DNA of 64,000 nt, from NCBI GenBank assembly GCA_043228905.1, contig JBHGNT010000018.1:9858001-9922000 (forward strand). The letters are read 5' to 3'. The position numbers were made by a program, and so were the translations under genes. This DNA is from Azolla caroliniana (Eukaryota; Polypodiophyta). The notes under the pieces were generated by a model. That model was not told the origin of the DNA and made no database searches. It saw only the letters and a program-made list of their open reading frames with translations. Shown here piece after piece: positions 29,239-40,349 of the stretch (position 1 is its first letter; each line of letters begins with the position of its first letter).

Positions 29239-30436
29239 GACGACACGTCTCACGGGTCGTAAGGTTTGTATGAGGACCTGGTGTACAAGGATATTGGCGA
29301 TGAAATGTAGTGACGAGTTCCACAGCAGTGGAAAGATTTGTAGTAGGTTCCCAAGTTCGATCATTGGGGGTATAGCTTAGCCAATCGACTTAAGTAATAC
29401 AACTTGTTGTGGATGATTTTAGAATCGAGAATGGCAGCAACTTCAAATTATGGTTCGTCCAAGAACTTGATAGGTGGTGGGGGTGTCGTAAGACGGCCTG
29501 GAATTGAACTTGTAGTATAAGGTTCCAAAAGGGATACATGAAACACCGGATGAAGATGCATATGTGGAGGGAGGTCAAGATAAATGCAACATCACTTATC
29601 TTACCAGTGATCATGTAAGGGCCAAAACATTGGTAATCCGATTTACTGCAAGGTCAAGTGGTCTTGATGTTGTGTTGGAGAAGCCATACATGATCCCCAA
29701 CGTGGAACTTTTTTGAGGAGTCTAGATGATGACAATCGGCAAGCCTCTTGTGTGTAACTTGAGCATCGTGCAAATTGTTGAGAATAGTAGTGTGAATTTC
29801 TTGGAGGCGACTAAGAAGATCCTCGGCAGCAGGGTTGGTAGGAATGTCTAGATGCACATTCATCGTCCACCGAGGATGACAATCCGTATTTGCGAAAAAT
29901 GGGGAATATCCTGTAGAAGAATGGGCTGAGTTATTGTAAGCGAATTACACCAAGTGGAAAAAATCAACCCAATCATCTTGTTGATAGTTGATGAAACAAC
30001 GAAGATATTGTTCCAATGTCTAGCTGGTACGCTAAGCTTGGCCATTTGTTTCGGGATGATAGCCTGAAGAAAGCTTAACCGAAATGTGGAGAAGTTTGAA
30101 CATGTGCTTCCAAAACTTTGAGATGAATTGTGGACCAGGATCACTAATAATATCATCCAGCAGACCATGATGCTTAGATACCTCCCGCATAACGAGATCA
30201 ACCGCCTCTTGACTAGTAATCAACTTTGTACATGGCAAGAAATGTGCCATTTTGGTAAATCGATCAACCATTGTGAGAATTGCATCAAAACCTTTCGAAA
30301 CTGGGAGATCAGTAATGAAGTCCAAGGATATAGACTTCCAAGGAGTTTCCGGAATGGGATGTGGTTGTAGTAAGCCATAAGATCGGTGATGAGGACTCTT
30401 TGATTGACAACATATATCATAGCTCTGAACATACTC
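29239..30436 (-). pseudogene. Gypsy-E integrase with C-terminal chromodomain, broken
   Basis: Core motifs: SLDFITDLPV (first D), IISDPGPQF (second D), YHPETNGQ (just before the Glu position). C-terminal GPYxITGKI near 29590. About 29290-29440 (minus) carries a chromodomain in shifted frames: AAILDSKIIHNKLYY, then a W-x-x-x-Y/NDRTWEP-like and ELVTTFHRQYP stretch. The chromodomain is thought to steer integration to marked chromatin. Multiple stops (for example near 30035, 29860, 29650) and at least one frameshift make it inactive. Confidence 0.75.
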
Positions 30437-31963
30437 CTAAACAAAATGACAAAGGCGAGGCCACCAATAGCGTTGAGAAATTAATTCTAGAGTCTTGTGA
30501 ACTCCAAAATGACCAGCCATTGGTGAGTCATGACAATGTTGTAAAACTTGTAGTCTTGGGGGACCATCAGGAACATACAATAGATTTTGACGAAACAGAA
30601 AATCACCATGCCAATAGAACTGACGATAGTCATTACGAGGATTTTTCGACCGTGAACAAGAAACACGATCCAGGACGATATGATCCAAAACATCCTTGGT
30701 GAAATCATTAGTGGCCATATGATCACGAATGGAATCAAGAAGAGTGGAATTTTCAAGAGTTGTTATGGCATTAACTACCATTAATCGTAATCGATTAGGA
30801 CCCAAAAGGATTTCTTTTTTATGCGCAAATGCAGGTTCCCCTAGACGAAGTTCCATATAAGAGCGCCGAGAAAGAGCATTTGCTTTGCCTTGCTGCATCC
30901 CAGGGAAATATATTATGATAAAGTCAAAGTGAGTCAAAAATTGCGCCCACCAGGCTTGTTGCCGACTCAAGACTCGAGCATTTTGGAAATAAGTCAGGTT
31001 CTTATGATCATTGTAGACAATGATTCGTTGAGAAGAACCTTCTAGAAAATGTCACCATTGTTGAAACGAATCCACAATTGCAAGAAGCTCTTTGTCATGG
31101 ATCTCGTAGTTGATCTCTGCAACTACAAAATTTCGTGAATGAAAGGCGACAGGGTGTAGCTATCCATCATCTCCAGTCTGCGAGAGGACACTCCCTAGTG
31201 CAAAATCGGATGCATCGGCTTCGAGGATGAAGCGTTTTGTTGGGTCAACATGTGCTAAGATAGGTGCCATTGTAAATGCTCATTTTAAGCTTTCGAATGC
31301 CCCGGCTACATTTGAACTCCATATAAATGGCTGATCTTTATGTGTGAGTTGAGTAAGTGGAAGCACAACCTTGGAATAATCTTTAATAAAGTTTCGATAA
31401 AAATTTGCGAACCCGAGAAAACATTGCACATCATGCACTGAAAGGGGCGTTTGCCACTCTAAAATTGCTTGTACCTTCATGGGGTCCATAGCAATACCAT
31501 CTGATGATACAACATACCCCAAAAATTCCACTTGATTCTGGCCGAAACTACACTTTTCTAATTTTATGTAGAGACCATATTCTCGGAGTCGACGCAGTAC
31601 TTGACGAACATGTTTGTCATGCTCCTCTTGGGTCTTCGAGTAGATTAAAATATCATCTAGGTAAACTATAGTGAAGATATCAAGAAAATCTCAAAAAATA
31701 TCGTTCGCCATATGTTGGAAAACAATAGGTGCATTTGTGAGACCAAATAGCATCACAGTATACTCAAAATGTCCATAGCGAGTTCGAAAAGTTGTCTTCC
31801 ATTCATTCCCCGGGTGAATCCGAACTAGATTATATGCTCCGCGAAGGTCCAACTTCGTGAAATATTTTGCACCACTGAGACGTTCTAAAAGGTTCGGGAT
31901 TAATGGTAGAGCATATCTATTCCGGATAGTCACTTTGTTTAGCCCTCGATAATCCACGACCAA
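30437..31963 (-). pseudogene. Gypsy-E RT-RNase H, broken
   Basis: RT begins [20 protein letters not shown] near 31960 and contains the active site [15 protein letters not shown] near 31630-31660, then the connection [12 protein letters not shown]. RNase H follows ([16 protein letters not shown] near 31215; NDHKNLTYF near 31010) and the integrase zinc region (HFGVHKTLELISQRYWWP near 30470). In-frame stops occur near 31277, 31150 and 31055. The YxDD catalytic motif itself is intact. Confidence 0.82.
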
Positions 31964-32766
31964 CCGAAGAGTCCCATTCTTCTTCCTAACAAAGAAGATA
32001 GGTGCACTAGCAGGGGATCTAAATGCCGAATGAATCCATTTGCCAGATTCTCATCAATATATTCCCGCAAAGTCTCTAGTTCTACAAGGGAGAGATTATA
32101 AATTGGGCCCCATGGAGGTTCTTTCCCTGGTTGTAAGTCAATAGGGCAGTTGTATGGCCGATACTCCGGCAATGTATTGGCCTTCCCCTTATCAAAGACA
32201 TGTGAAAACTCCTTGTATTTATCTGGTAGTTTAATGTTCGCTTCACGTGAAGTGGATGATGGAGTTGCTACTATTGCGAAGACAAACATGGCCTCATTCC
32301 CCCCTTCCTCCCGCAACTGTCGTAAAGCGATGGTTGATAACTCCGGGGATCTATTATCACATGTAGGAGAGAGGGATGCAGGGTTTGTGCTTTTGTCCTG
32401 GGTCTCCTCAATTGTTCTTTTCATCCAATCAATCTTCCGGTTATGGAGTTCAAACCAAGGGAGACCTATAACTATTGGGTGTTCCGGACTACGAATAATG
32501 TTGAAAGAGATTATGCTTGCCAAATCACCAAGAACTATCCTAATTGGCTCGGACTCCTCAACTATATCTCCTGATGCTATCGGACATCCATCAATGACTC
32601 CTACAGCTATTGGGCTGCGAAGCTTATTCAAGAGGATGTTTTGTGACAAGGCAAATTCATGATCCATGAAACAAGAGTTGGCTCCAGAATCTAGGAGGGC
32701 AGAGGCTAGGAATCGATGACATGTAGATGTGGTAAGCTCAACTTGTGCTGGAAAAACTCTACTCAC
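31939..32766 (-). pseudogene. Gypsy-E protease and RT entry (275 aa open)
   Basis: Aspartic protease with ALLDSGANSCFMD (about residue 23) and the flap-distal IVIGLPWF; then LPEYRPYNCPIDLQPGKEPP leading into RT. The frame diverges from RT near 31990, where a frameshift occurs ([10 protein letters not shown]). Separated from gag by about 86 bp containing stops. Confidence 0.78.
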
Positions 32767-32852
32767 TTGATTTGATGAAATGGAACCACGACTAGGAACT
32801 AACTCTACATAGCTAGAATGGTTCAGCCAAATGGCTCCTATTTTGGCCGGAC

Positions 32853-33788
32853 TTACTTATTTAACACATCCTCTAATTGGCTCAAGACATCAAATCTATT
32901 CTCATGGCATGGACTATGAGGCTTACTTATGTTATTAGAAGTAACAATAGAACTCGATGTAGGGTTTTCATGGGCACTTACTTGGTATACTTGACGCCTA
33001 GGTTTATGTGGACAATTTATAGCTATATGTCCCAGACCGCCACAATACAGGCAGAGGTAATGTGCTCGATGACGTTGCTTCTTAGCATCTAATAACGGCC
33101 CACGATGTTGTGTTGACTCTATTTCCATCGGAGTTGAGTCATCCCTTGTATTGGGTCTAGAGACTTGTGGAGGTGTTGCGACTACGGAAGTGTAAGTCTG
33201 TTCAGGTTGGCGGCGTAACATTTGTGGGTACTCAGAACATCGCTCAAATAGGCGATTATCACATCGCACGGCTCGACTAATGGCTTCTGTAAGCAACTTC
33301 GGATCTTCAGGGAAAGTAAGAAGAAGATCTTTGACATCATTTTGCAAACCTTGATGGAATTGATCCATTAAGGTTGCCTCATCCCAAGGGATATCGCATG
33401 CCAAGAAACGGAAATCGGCTACGTAAGCCGACGCGGGATGATCTCCTTGTCGAAGGCTTCGAATCTTTTCTATCGTTGTCCTGTTGCTGCCGGTGTCTCC
33501 GAAACTAGCTTGAAACTCTTTAACAAATGCCTCGAAATCCTCCAACAATGGTGATTTCTTCTCGAGAAGTGGTGCGAACCATGCTAACGTCGTATCGCAT
33601 AGCAAAGTTCCCACTAATCCCACACGAGCAACATCAGTTGGATACCGATTGGGATGTAGTTGAATAACCAGACGAACTTGATTCAAAAAGCATCGAAATA
33701 AAGACCTCGTACCATCAAACTTGGCGGGGAGGCTGATCTTTGGCTCTCTCGAGGAGTTCTGTGCCCCCGACACTTGTTCTCGTAACTT
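32853..33788 (-). CDS. Gypsy-E gag (about 310 aa, N-terminus probably lost)
   Basis: Open to the chromovirus/copia junction, so the true start is probably missing. Capsid region LPAKFDGT...FLNQVRLVIQLHP, DTTLAWFAPLLEKKSPLL and LRQGDHPASAYVADFR match the Retrotrans_gag fold of sushi-type elements; CCHC knuckle CLYCGGLGHIAINC near 33010-33050. It packages element RNA. The best preserved gene of this element. Confidence 0.85.
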   Translation of the reverse strand, partial: KLREQVSGAQNSSREPKISLPAKFDGTRSLFRCFLNQVRLVIQLHPNRYPTDVARVGLVGTLLCDTTLAWFAPLLEKKSPLLEDFEAFVKEFQASFGDTGSNRTTIEKIRSLRQGDHPASAYVADFRFLACDIPWDEATLMDQFHQGLQNDVKDLLLTFPEDPKLLTEAISRAVRCDNRLFERCSEYPQMLRRQPEQTYTSVVATPPQVSRPNTRDDSTPMEIESTQHRGPLLDAKKQRHRAHYLCLYCGGLGHIAINCPHKPRRQVYQVSAHENPTSSSIVTSNNISKPHSPCHENRFDVLSQLEDVLNK

Positions 33789-35598
33789 GTAACCGGATGA
33801 CACTCAACGAACCGGCCGGATACAGACAAGAAACCAAACCAACCGAAGAAGAAGAAGAAGAAGACACCGGAACCGGACAAGATCCCGAATCGGATTCGGA
33901 TTCGGAACAAACGGAGGAACCGATAGTCAGAGACCAAGGATGGAGATATCCTCTCCGAGAGAGAAGAGCCCCCCCGGAGATTTCCGGATGCAGAGCACGT
34001 GTTGCTAACCGATGAGGGGGAGCCGGAAAGCTTCGAAGTAGCAAATAGAGACACCCACAACCGCAAGTGGTTGAGTGCCATGTAGGATGAAATGGATTCC
34101 TTGCATGGGAACCACACGTATGAACTGACGGAGTTGCCAAAAGGGAAGAGAGCACTCCGGAACAAGTGGGTGTACAAGCTGAAATCGGGAGATGCCGGAA
34201 ATCCACCAAGGTATAAGGCCCGAATCGTGGTGAGGGGCTTCTAGCATAAGAAAGGAGTGGATTTCGATGAGATCTTTGCCCCAGTAGTAAAGATGACATC
34301 CATCCGGACGGTATTGGGCATAACAGCAAGCATGGACCTCGAGGTAGAGTAACTGGACGTCAAGATGACATTCCTACATGGCGACCTCGAAGAAGAAATC
34401 TACATGCATCAACCGGAAGGATTTGAGAAGAAAGGGAAGGAGCACTTGGTGTGCCAGTTGAAGAAGAGCTTATACGGATTGAAGCAAGCTCCCCGGGAAT
34501 GGTACCAGAAGTTCGACTCCTTCATTTCCAACCAAGGGTACCACATGACGTAGGCCGATCACTGCATGTTTGTGAAGAAATTTGACGGAGGATATTTCTT
34601 GATACTCCTATATGTGGATGATATGTTGATCGTCGGACGAGACCAAGGCAAGACTCGGATGCTGAAGAAGGCTCTGAACCGGACCTTCTCAATCAAAGAC
34701 TTGGGTCCGGCAAGACAAATATTGGGTATGCACATCATCCGGGACCGGTCAAAGAAGCTGTTGTGGTTGTCACAAGAGAAGTACGTGACAAAGGTGCTTC
34801 AACAGTTCAACATGTCGGAGGCGAAAATGGCCGGATCGGCACTTCCGGCAAATTGCAACCTATCTGGAAAACAAAGTCCAAGGACAAAGGTGGAGAAGAC
34901 GGATATGATGAAGGTACCATATGCCTCTGCCGTCGGAAGTTTGATGTACGCGATGGTATGTACCCGGCCGGATATCGGATATGTAGTCGGAGTGGTGAGC
35001 CGGTTCATGAGCAATCCCGGAAGAGAGCACTGGAACGTGGTCAAGTGGATACTCTGGTATTTGAAAGGCACCTCGAGTATGTGCCTCCTGTTTGTCTTCG
35101 GTAATCCCCAACTTGACGGATTCACGGATTCGGATATGTCGGCTGATGCGGATACCAGCCGGTCTACATCCGGATATGTCATGATCTATGCAGGGGGAGC
35201 TGTTTCGTGGCAGTCGAGGCTACAGAAGACGGTTGTGTTGTGAACTACGAAGGCGGAGTACATGGTAGCGGTAGAAGCCGGCAAGGAGATAATCTGGATG
35301 AAGGACTTCATCGGAGAGCTAGGAATCCAACAAGAGGAATATCGGCTCTACTGCGACAGTCAAAGTGCCATCCATCTTGCAAAGAACACGGCCTACCATT
35401 CCCGGATGAAACATATCCAGCAAAGGTACCATTGGATCTGAGAGAAAATAGAAGATCAAGAGTTCATGCTGACAAAGATCCACACGGTGAAGAATGGGTC
35501 GGACATGCTGACCAAGGTGCTGACAACCGACAAGCTGGATACGTGCCAAAAGTGGATTAGGCTGGCGAGACATCCCATGCCAGAGTGAAGGGGGAGAT
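33788..35598 (+). pseudogene. Copia-F pol (linker-RT-RNase H), plus strand
   Basis: Close relative of Copia-1. Starts in the acidic integrase-RT linker (RYPLRERRAP near 33945-33970), then SLHGNHTYELTELPKGKRALRNKWVYKL, RT with LYVDDMLIVGRDQ (about 34605-34640), and RNase H with GFTDSDMSADADTSRSTSG (near 35120). A frameshift near 33985 and stops at 34083 (CAG>TAG), 34350 (CAA>TAA), 34551 (CAG>TAG), 35241 and 35439 (CGA>TGA) break it. Integrase and gag are absent. It ends at a PPT and LTR. Confidence 0.88.
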
Positions 35599-35813
35599 TG
35601 TTGGGAAATCAGTCCCTCCGGATGGGATCCGGTTATGAATGAAGAGGACCCTGTGAGAACCAGAAAAGGAGACATATTTGTAAATATGTTCTGAGTAAGA
35701 CTATTGAGGCTATATTTGTAAATAGCCCTAAGTTCATATAAGTATATATATGACTTAGGGCAGCCACTTAAGTGATGGTGTTTTCTTATTATTGTATGCA
35801 TATAATTGTTGTA

Positions 35814-35855
<42 letters not shown>

Positions 35856-36146
35856 CAGAGCTATATACTCTGTTGTAACCGCCGACTGGCGAAGATATAG
35901 AGCTCAAGGTCGTTGCCTCCGAGTCTTTATTTTTTACCTTTCTTACATAGTGCTAGTTTGGAGTTTGTGGACTCCCATGGTTTTTCCCATTTAGGGTTTT
36001 CCACGTAAACATCCTGTGTACTCTCTATTGTGTGTGTGTGTGTGTGTACATGCGCTCACTCCCTACTTCCCATTTCTATGTTTGATTCTTATCGACAAGT
36101 GATTCGTGACTCGGCTGTGGCCGAGCAATATTCTGCGCTTAACTCA
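35599..36146 (+). repeat. 3' LTR of Copia-F (548 bp)
   Basis: Follows GTGAAGGGGGAGAT and starts TGTTGGGAAATCAG. Its layout parallels the Copia-1 LTR: TATA region, (GA)n at 35814-35852, CATTTAGGGTTTTCCACGT, and GGCTGTGGCCGAGCA near its end. A TG microsatellite lies near 36028-36048. The exact end (AACTCA) is uncertain by a few bases. Confidence 0.8.
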
Positions 36147-36457
36147 TCATGATGCTGATGGTCAAAGAAAACCACGCGAGTGGGTCGAGGACCACTCAAC
36201 CGGACAACCGGATTTTGTACACAGAGGTGGACTTGCCCCATGCGTGTGGAGGATGAGGTGCGTCGGCACGCAATGGAGGACGGCCAGCAAGAGTAGAATG
36301 AAAGGCACCGAGACAGTGCCAACAACAGTTCAAGACCCTCCATGAGCAGGGGGAGTCAAAACGGTGTCGGAAACCGGCAAGGGAAGGCCAACACGGAATG
36401 CTGGTATTGTGGCAAGAAAGGCCACAAATAAAGCGAATGTTGGAAGAAGCGCCCTCT
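36147..36457 (+). pseudogene. Copia-4-family gag fragment with zinc knuckle
   Basis: Plus-strand match to 61850-62150 of Copia-4: begins MLMVKENHASGS and carries CWYCGKKGHK(stop)SEC. One stop in the knuckle (TAA for a Lys codon) and frameshifts. It continues as unrelated LTR sequence after GAAGAAGCGCC. Confidence 0.8.
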
Positions 36458-36459
36458 CG

Positions 36460-37110
36460 TGCCTTTCGGCGCCGGATCGTTGCGTGAGTCGGGTGGGAAC
36501 TATTGGGGTTTTGGACTAGGAGGTTGGATAAATCAAGGCAAATAAGAATGTGAATAGGTTGTAAGTAAAAAATATAAAAACCTCATGAATCCCACGGGTA
36601 TAGTGTATTAATCAACACTTAGATAAGAGTATGAATTTAGATGAAAAGAATTAGATAAACTTGTGAACCCACAAGTATAGTTTATTAATCCCCCTTTCTA
36701 GAAAATATTCAACAACCCATATAGATCTTTCTCTCCTCCTTATATAGTGATGGAAGAGTCTAAGTTTACCACATGCAAGCATCATGCCTTTTCTAACTTT
36801 AGTTTTCATGCACACTACATGTGCATGATTAGCTTTCTATCACATCTTTTCATTTAACTCGAGTGAGTATGCATGAATAACTTTTCCTATCATGCTTATC
36901 TAGAATATTTACATGGGATAAAGTTTAGTATAACTTTAAAAGTCATAATATGCTAGTACAATGGTAACACTTAAAATCATTAACATGGAGGTATAGGGTT
37001 CAAATCCTACCCTCTGCATGTAACATAATTATTGTAGTATTTTCTCCTATTTCTTTTTACTTAGTTAATCGGGTACTCCACGCATATTTTACGTAGTTTA
37101 CAAACTGACA
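36460..37110 (-). repeat. 3' LTR of D2
   Basis: Probable start TGCCTTTCGGCGCCGG, probable end CAAACTGACA, followed by CTCACCCCCTCC (PPT on the minus strand). The stretch GGGGTTTTGGACTAGGAGG matches GGGGTTCTGGACTAGAAGG of the Gypsy-D LTR, showing kinship. Boundaries uncertain. Confidence 0.65.
36940..37018 (+). other. tRNA-like segment in D2 LTR
   Basis: ACAATGGTAACACTT (A-box-like) and TATAGGGTTCAAATCCTA (B box inside a possible T-arm stem) on the strand antisense to the element. Confidence 0.4.
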
Positions 37111-37170
37111 CTCACCCCCTCCGAACCTGCACATCCTCTGGTATGTGCCAAAGTTTCTGATACTTGCTTG

Positions 37171-37794
37171 TTACTCTTCTTCATCCGAAGCACCCTCTGT
37201 CTGTTCCCCTAAGTTGATTATTAAATCCAACTGACTTTCCTCGCATTCTGCACCACCGTGATCTTTGTTTGATTGCTCCTCACTGACGGTCTTGTCTAAG
37301 GTCACGCAGGGTTTGTCGTCAGTTCGCTTCTTGAAAATCTTCACCTGTTTCCCCGCTATAGGCACCCATAGTATCGTTCCATCGAACTCACTTAGTTGGT
37401 AGATTCCGTTGTCGAAAACTTTCCGAACTTCGTATGGTCTGAACCACCCTTGAGCAAATTTCCGGATCGTTGTGTGTTGATGATCCAAACTACTGTCATA
37501 GACTCTCATCCAATCTCCTTCTTCAATCTTCTGTGGTCGTAGACGGTGTTTTGTGTCGAATTGCCTTTTGTTGCGGAACCACTCTTCTTGTTGTTGGCGT
37601 ATTGCTTCCGCTATGTCTTCCGGTCTTCTCTCTAGTTGTCGTATCCGAACCACTAGTAGTTCTTCCCGGCTCATCTCTCCCTCCCACGTCAGCACTGTCC
37701 ATGTTGTAATTGTGGTTTACGCAGACATTACCGATGCTTGTCCGGTCATAAGTTCCGTTGGCATATAACCAGTCACGGAACTATGCATTGTGCG
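37171..37794 (-). pseudogene. D2 integrase C-terminus
   Basis: Open 174-aa stretch with EMSREELLVVRIRQLERRPED, then RWFRPYEVRKV-type GPY module, VPIAGKQVKIFKKRT and a 50-residue acidic tail ending GASDEEE. Aligns with 18173-18620 of Gypsy-D and likewise lacks a chromodomain. A stop near 37700 breaks continuity with the part cut by element G at 37795. Confidence 0.82.
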
Positions 37795-38131
37795 TGTTAC
37801 CAATAAGAATATGCATGGAGGCATAAGGGTATGTGTAATGATGTGGTTGATGTGTATGTGTAAAGTAAATGAGTGTGTGAGGATGAGTATGTGCATGTGT
37901 ACAAGAATGTGTAACGGTCTTATTTATAACGGTCTCTTTTTGTAACGGATATATTATTTACCGTTACATTATGTATTATATAAACCCCTTATGGGGCATG
38001 TAATGAGATATAGTATTTTCCCCTCTCATTTGGTGTCATTTTCAATTTGTCGTTCTCTCTAGCTCTCTCACTATCGTAACCCCCTTGGGAGGGGGGTGAA
38101 GCCTTGAATGGCTTCAGCCCCCACCCTAACA
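37795..38131. repeat. Left LTR of element G
   Basis: Closely similar to 40350-40709, with an indel near GTGTATGGACACATGC. Contains ATGTATTATATAAACCCC, a pyrimidine-rich leader, and CCTTGGGAGGGGGGTGAAGCC near the right end. Confidence 0.88.
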
Positions 38132-38598
38132 GCACTTTTGGCACGCCCGAACGGCCGACCTCCCTTGAGAAGAGGTCGATCTCTCCCTCCCTCACTCTCC
38201 CTCTCCATCAGTAATCTTTCACCATCCCTCTCTATGTCTGTACTTGTGTGTGTTAGAGAGTGTGTTTTTTGTGCATACAATCACTATATGGTGAGTCATT
38301 TTTATTAGAGGTTTTTGGTGAAAGACTCTCTACATGATACGATGAGAGGTTTTTGATGAGATGAAAGACTTGAAGAAGACATGGAGATCATGGCTGAAGT
38401 TTCCATGGCCGAGAAGAAAAATTGATGCATAAGATTTTGGGAGAAAAGGATTCTGGAAGAATTAGTCCACAGTTGCGTCCCGGTGAAAAGGCTATCAGTC
38501 GAGCTCTCTTAGAAAAATGATTTGGAAGCACACAATATTCTTCTCCCTCTCTCTCTTGCCTTCCTCGTTCCCTTTTCCCTTGGTGGTGGTAGTGACTC

Positions 38599-39168
38599 GT
38601 GGGCATTTTACAGATTCTCAAAAACACCCACATGATGATGGAGAATCCACAGGAGGGGGATGATCATGATGATGACTTTGCATATGCTTGTGATGCCTTT
38701 ACCATCATCAGCCCCTCTCTACATTCATCATCCCCTCCTCATCTCACCTTCCTCTCTGCGTGTTTGTTTGTCTGTCCCAAATACTCTTCACAGCAATGGC
38801 AACGATCATCACACCCCACTCCATCGCTTTCACCCAAACTCTCTCCCCCTCCTATGGCAACTCTGAGCCTGAGTCTGAATCTAAATTAGAGCTATGATGG
38901 AATGAGTAGCAATGCGAACTCGGGATCACATGGCTCTAGATGTAATGTGCCTTATGCAAATGCACCTCCCTCTACAGTGAGCTCTTATGGAAACTCTACA
39001 TCTGGTTCAGAGAGTGGAGTGAGGCCCAGTTCACCACCACCACCATCTCCTCGCCCTGATGTTGCCAATACTGGATATGGTGGTTATTTGGATCCAAGTT
39101 ATGGTGGTGGCTCAATCCCAAGTGGGCTAAATCGAAGCTATTTTGTTCCTAGTTCAGGATTGTAGACG
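38599..39168 (+). pseudogene. Possible captured host coding fragment in element G
   Basis: Two overlapping plus-strand frames (38599-38889, then 38891-39165). The second reads YDGMSSNANSGSHG through SSPPPPSPRPD and GYGGYLDPSYGGGS to a stop at 39165; composition is Ser/Gly/Tyr/Pro-rich, like disordered tails of plant RNA-binding or similar proteins. It is unlike any retroelement protein in the window and its codons look protein-like. Identity unknown. Could also be chance low-complexity sequence. Confidence 0.4.
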
Positions 39169-40349
39169 ACGTTGAACAAACACCAATCAATGGACGACAA
39201 AGACAGGCGGCAGCCGACCAAACAACCAACAAACAGAGCCGGTGGCCGGACAGCCAACCGAGACACGGCGAGCCGGTGGAAGTAGTTAGACAGACGGTAG
39301 ACGTCCAACAAAGCTGACAAACGACAACAGATGGTCCGATAGAGCCCGAATGGACAGTCGGCCAACGACGAATGGCGACGGACGACGTCCGACAGCCGGC
39401 CTGCAAACAACAAGATGGACGACGACGGCCAAGTGACGGCCAGCCGGACAAAGACGGTCGAGTGAGTGACGGTCGTAGGACAAAGACGGTTTGACAACTG
39501 ACAGACGGCGATGGCCGGACAGAGCCGGCCAGACGGTTGGGCCGAGAATAGGCTAAGACAGAAGTGTCAGCCAAGAGCCTGCCCTTCGACATCCGATGGA
39601 GCGGACGAACGAAGATCGACGGTGGCAGAGCCCGCAAGATGGTACGGAAGCCCCAGAAGCCGTACATAGATGACCGAAGTTCGACAGGTGTCCGAAAAGA
39701 CATGACAGAACCCTCCTAACAATAGCGGCCGAGCCGACAGCCGATAGAGTCGGCCGGACAGATGGTGACGACACGGATGGAAATGGCCACAGATGACCAC
39801 GGAAAAAGAAAAAGATAGAACATACACACAAAGAAGGAAATCAGGAAGAAACGAAGAGGAGGAAGAAGAAGCAGAAGAAGAGATGAATGCACAAGAAGAA
39901 AAGAAAAAAGAGGAGAATAGAAGGAAACGAAGGAAGAGAAGAGGGGTATGAAGAGAAAATTTCAGAAGCATAAGGGTAGAAGAGAAAATTTCCAAAACTC
40001 AAGGGCATAAAATAAATAAATAAATGAGGGCAAAATTTTAAAGACCAAAGGGTATAAAATATAAAACTCACTTCACATGATGAAAGAAAGAATACACAAA
40101 TGCACAACACGATTTCACGACCCATGCCACAGTGAACTAGCCGATTGGTGTATGATCCAATCGTGACTTGTGCTGACCAAACGAGAAGGTTCGAGTCAAG
40201 CAAAGCTCTGATCGAAGTTATTAATCGTAGAGCAGTGATCCGGTCGAGAGATTTCCGACCATTGAGATGACTGATGGAGTTTTGGTTGAGAAGAGTTGTC
40301 ATAGCGAGTGGGTTCAGTGTGGAATGCACCGTCCCACAAGCGTGCCATG
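39169..40349. other. Noncoding interior of element G
   Basis: 39170-39620 is dense in CGACGG, CCGGAC and GACAGACGG-like short repeats. 39790-39985 is a long purine-rich (GAA/GAG) tract. The rest is AT-rich. Open frames on the minus strand here follow from base composition and I give them no gene call. Confidence 0.5.

Larger units (their letters stand above)
28732..33788 (-). mobile_element. Gypsy-E: chromovirus, 5'-truncated
   Basis: One LTR (28732-29223), PPT, integrase with a decayed chromodomain, RT-RNase H, protease and gag in minus-strand order. The right end stops inside or just before gag at about 33788, where plus-strand copia starts, with a short GTAAC overlap; no 5' LTR or primer site remains. 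Protease (ALLDSGANSCF, IGLPWFELHN) and gag (DTTLAWFAPLLEKKSPLL) look like the sushi/Tcn1-type branch. Tcn1-like chromoviruses are reported from fungi and from mosses and lycophytes; membership here is inference. Confidence 0.85.

Noticed and set aside
33683-34329. Minus-strand frames of 164 and 204 aa
   Set aside because: Antisense shadows of the plus-strand Copia-F linker/RT, which has clear pol motifs.
39149-39995. Minus-strand frames of 119-184 aa in element G
   Set aside because: They read Arg/Leu/Ser/Pro-rich translations of GACGG repeats and a purine tract; no motif, no start context.
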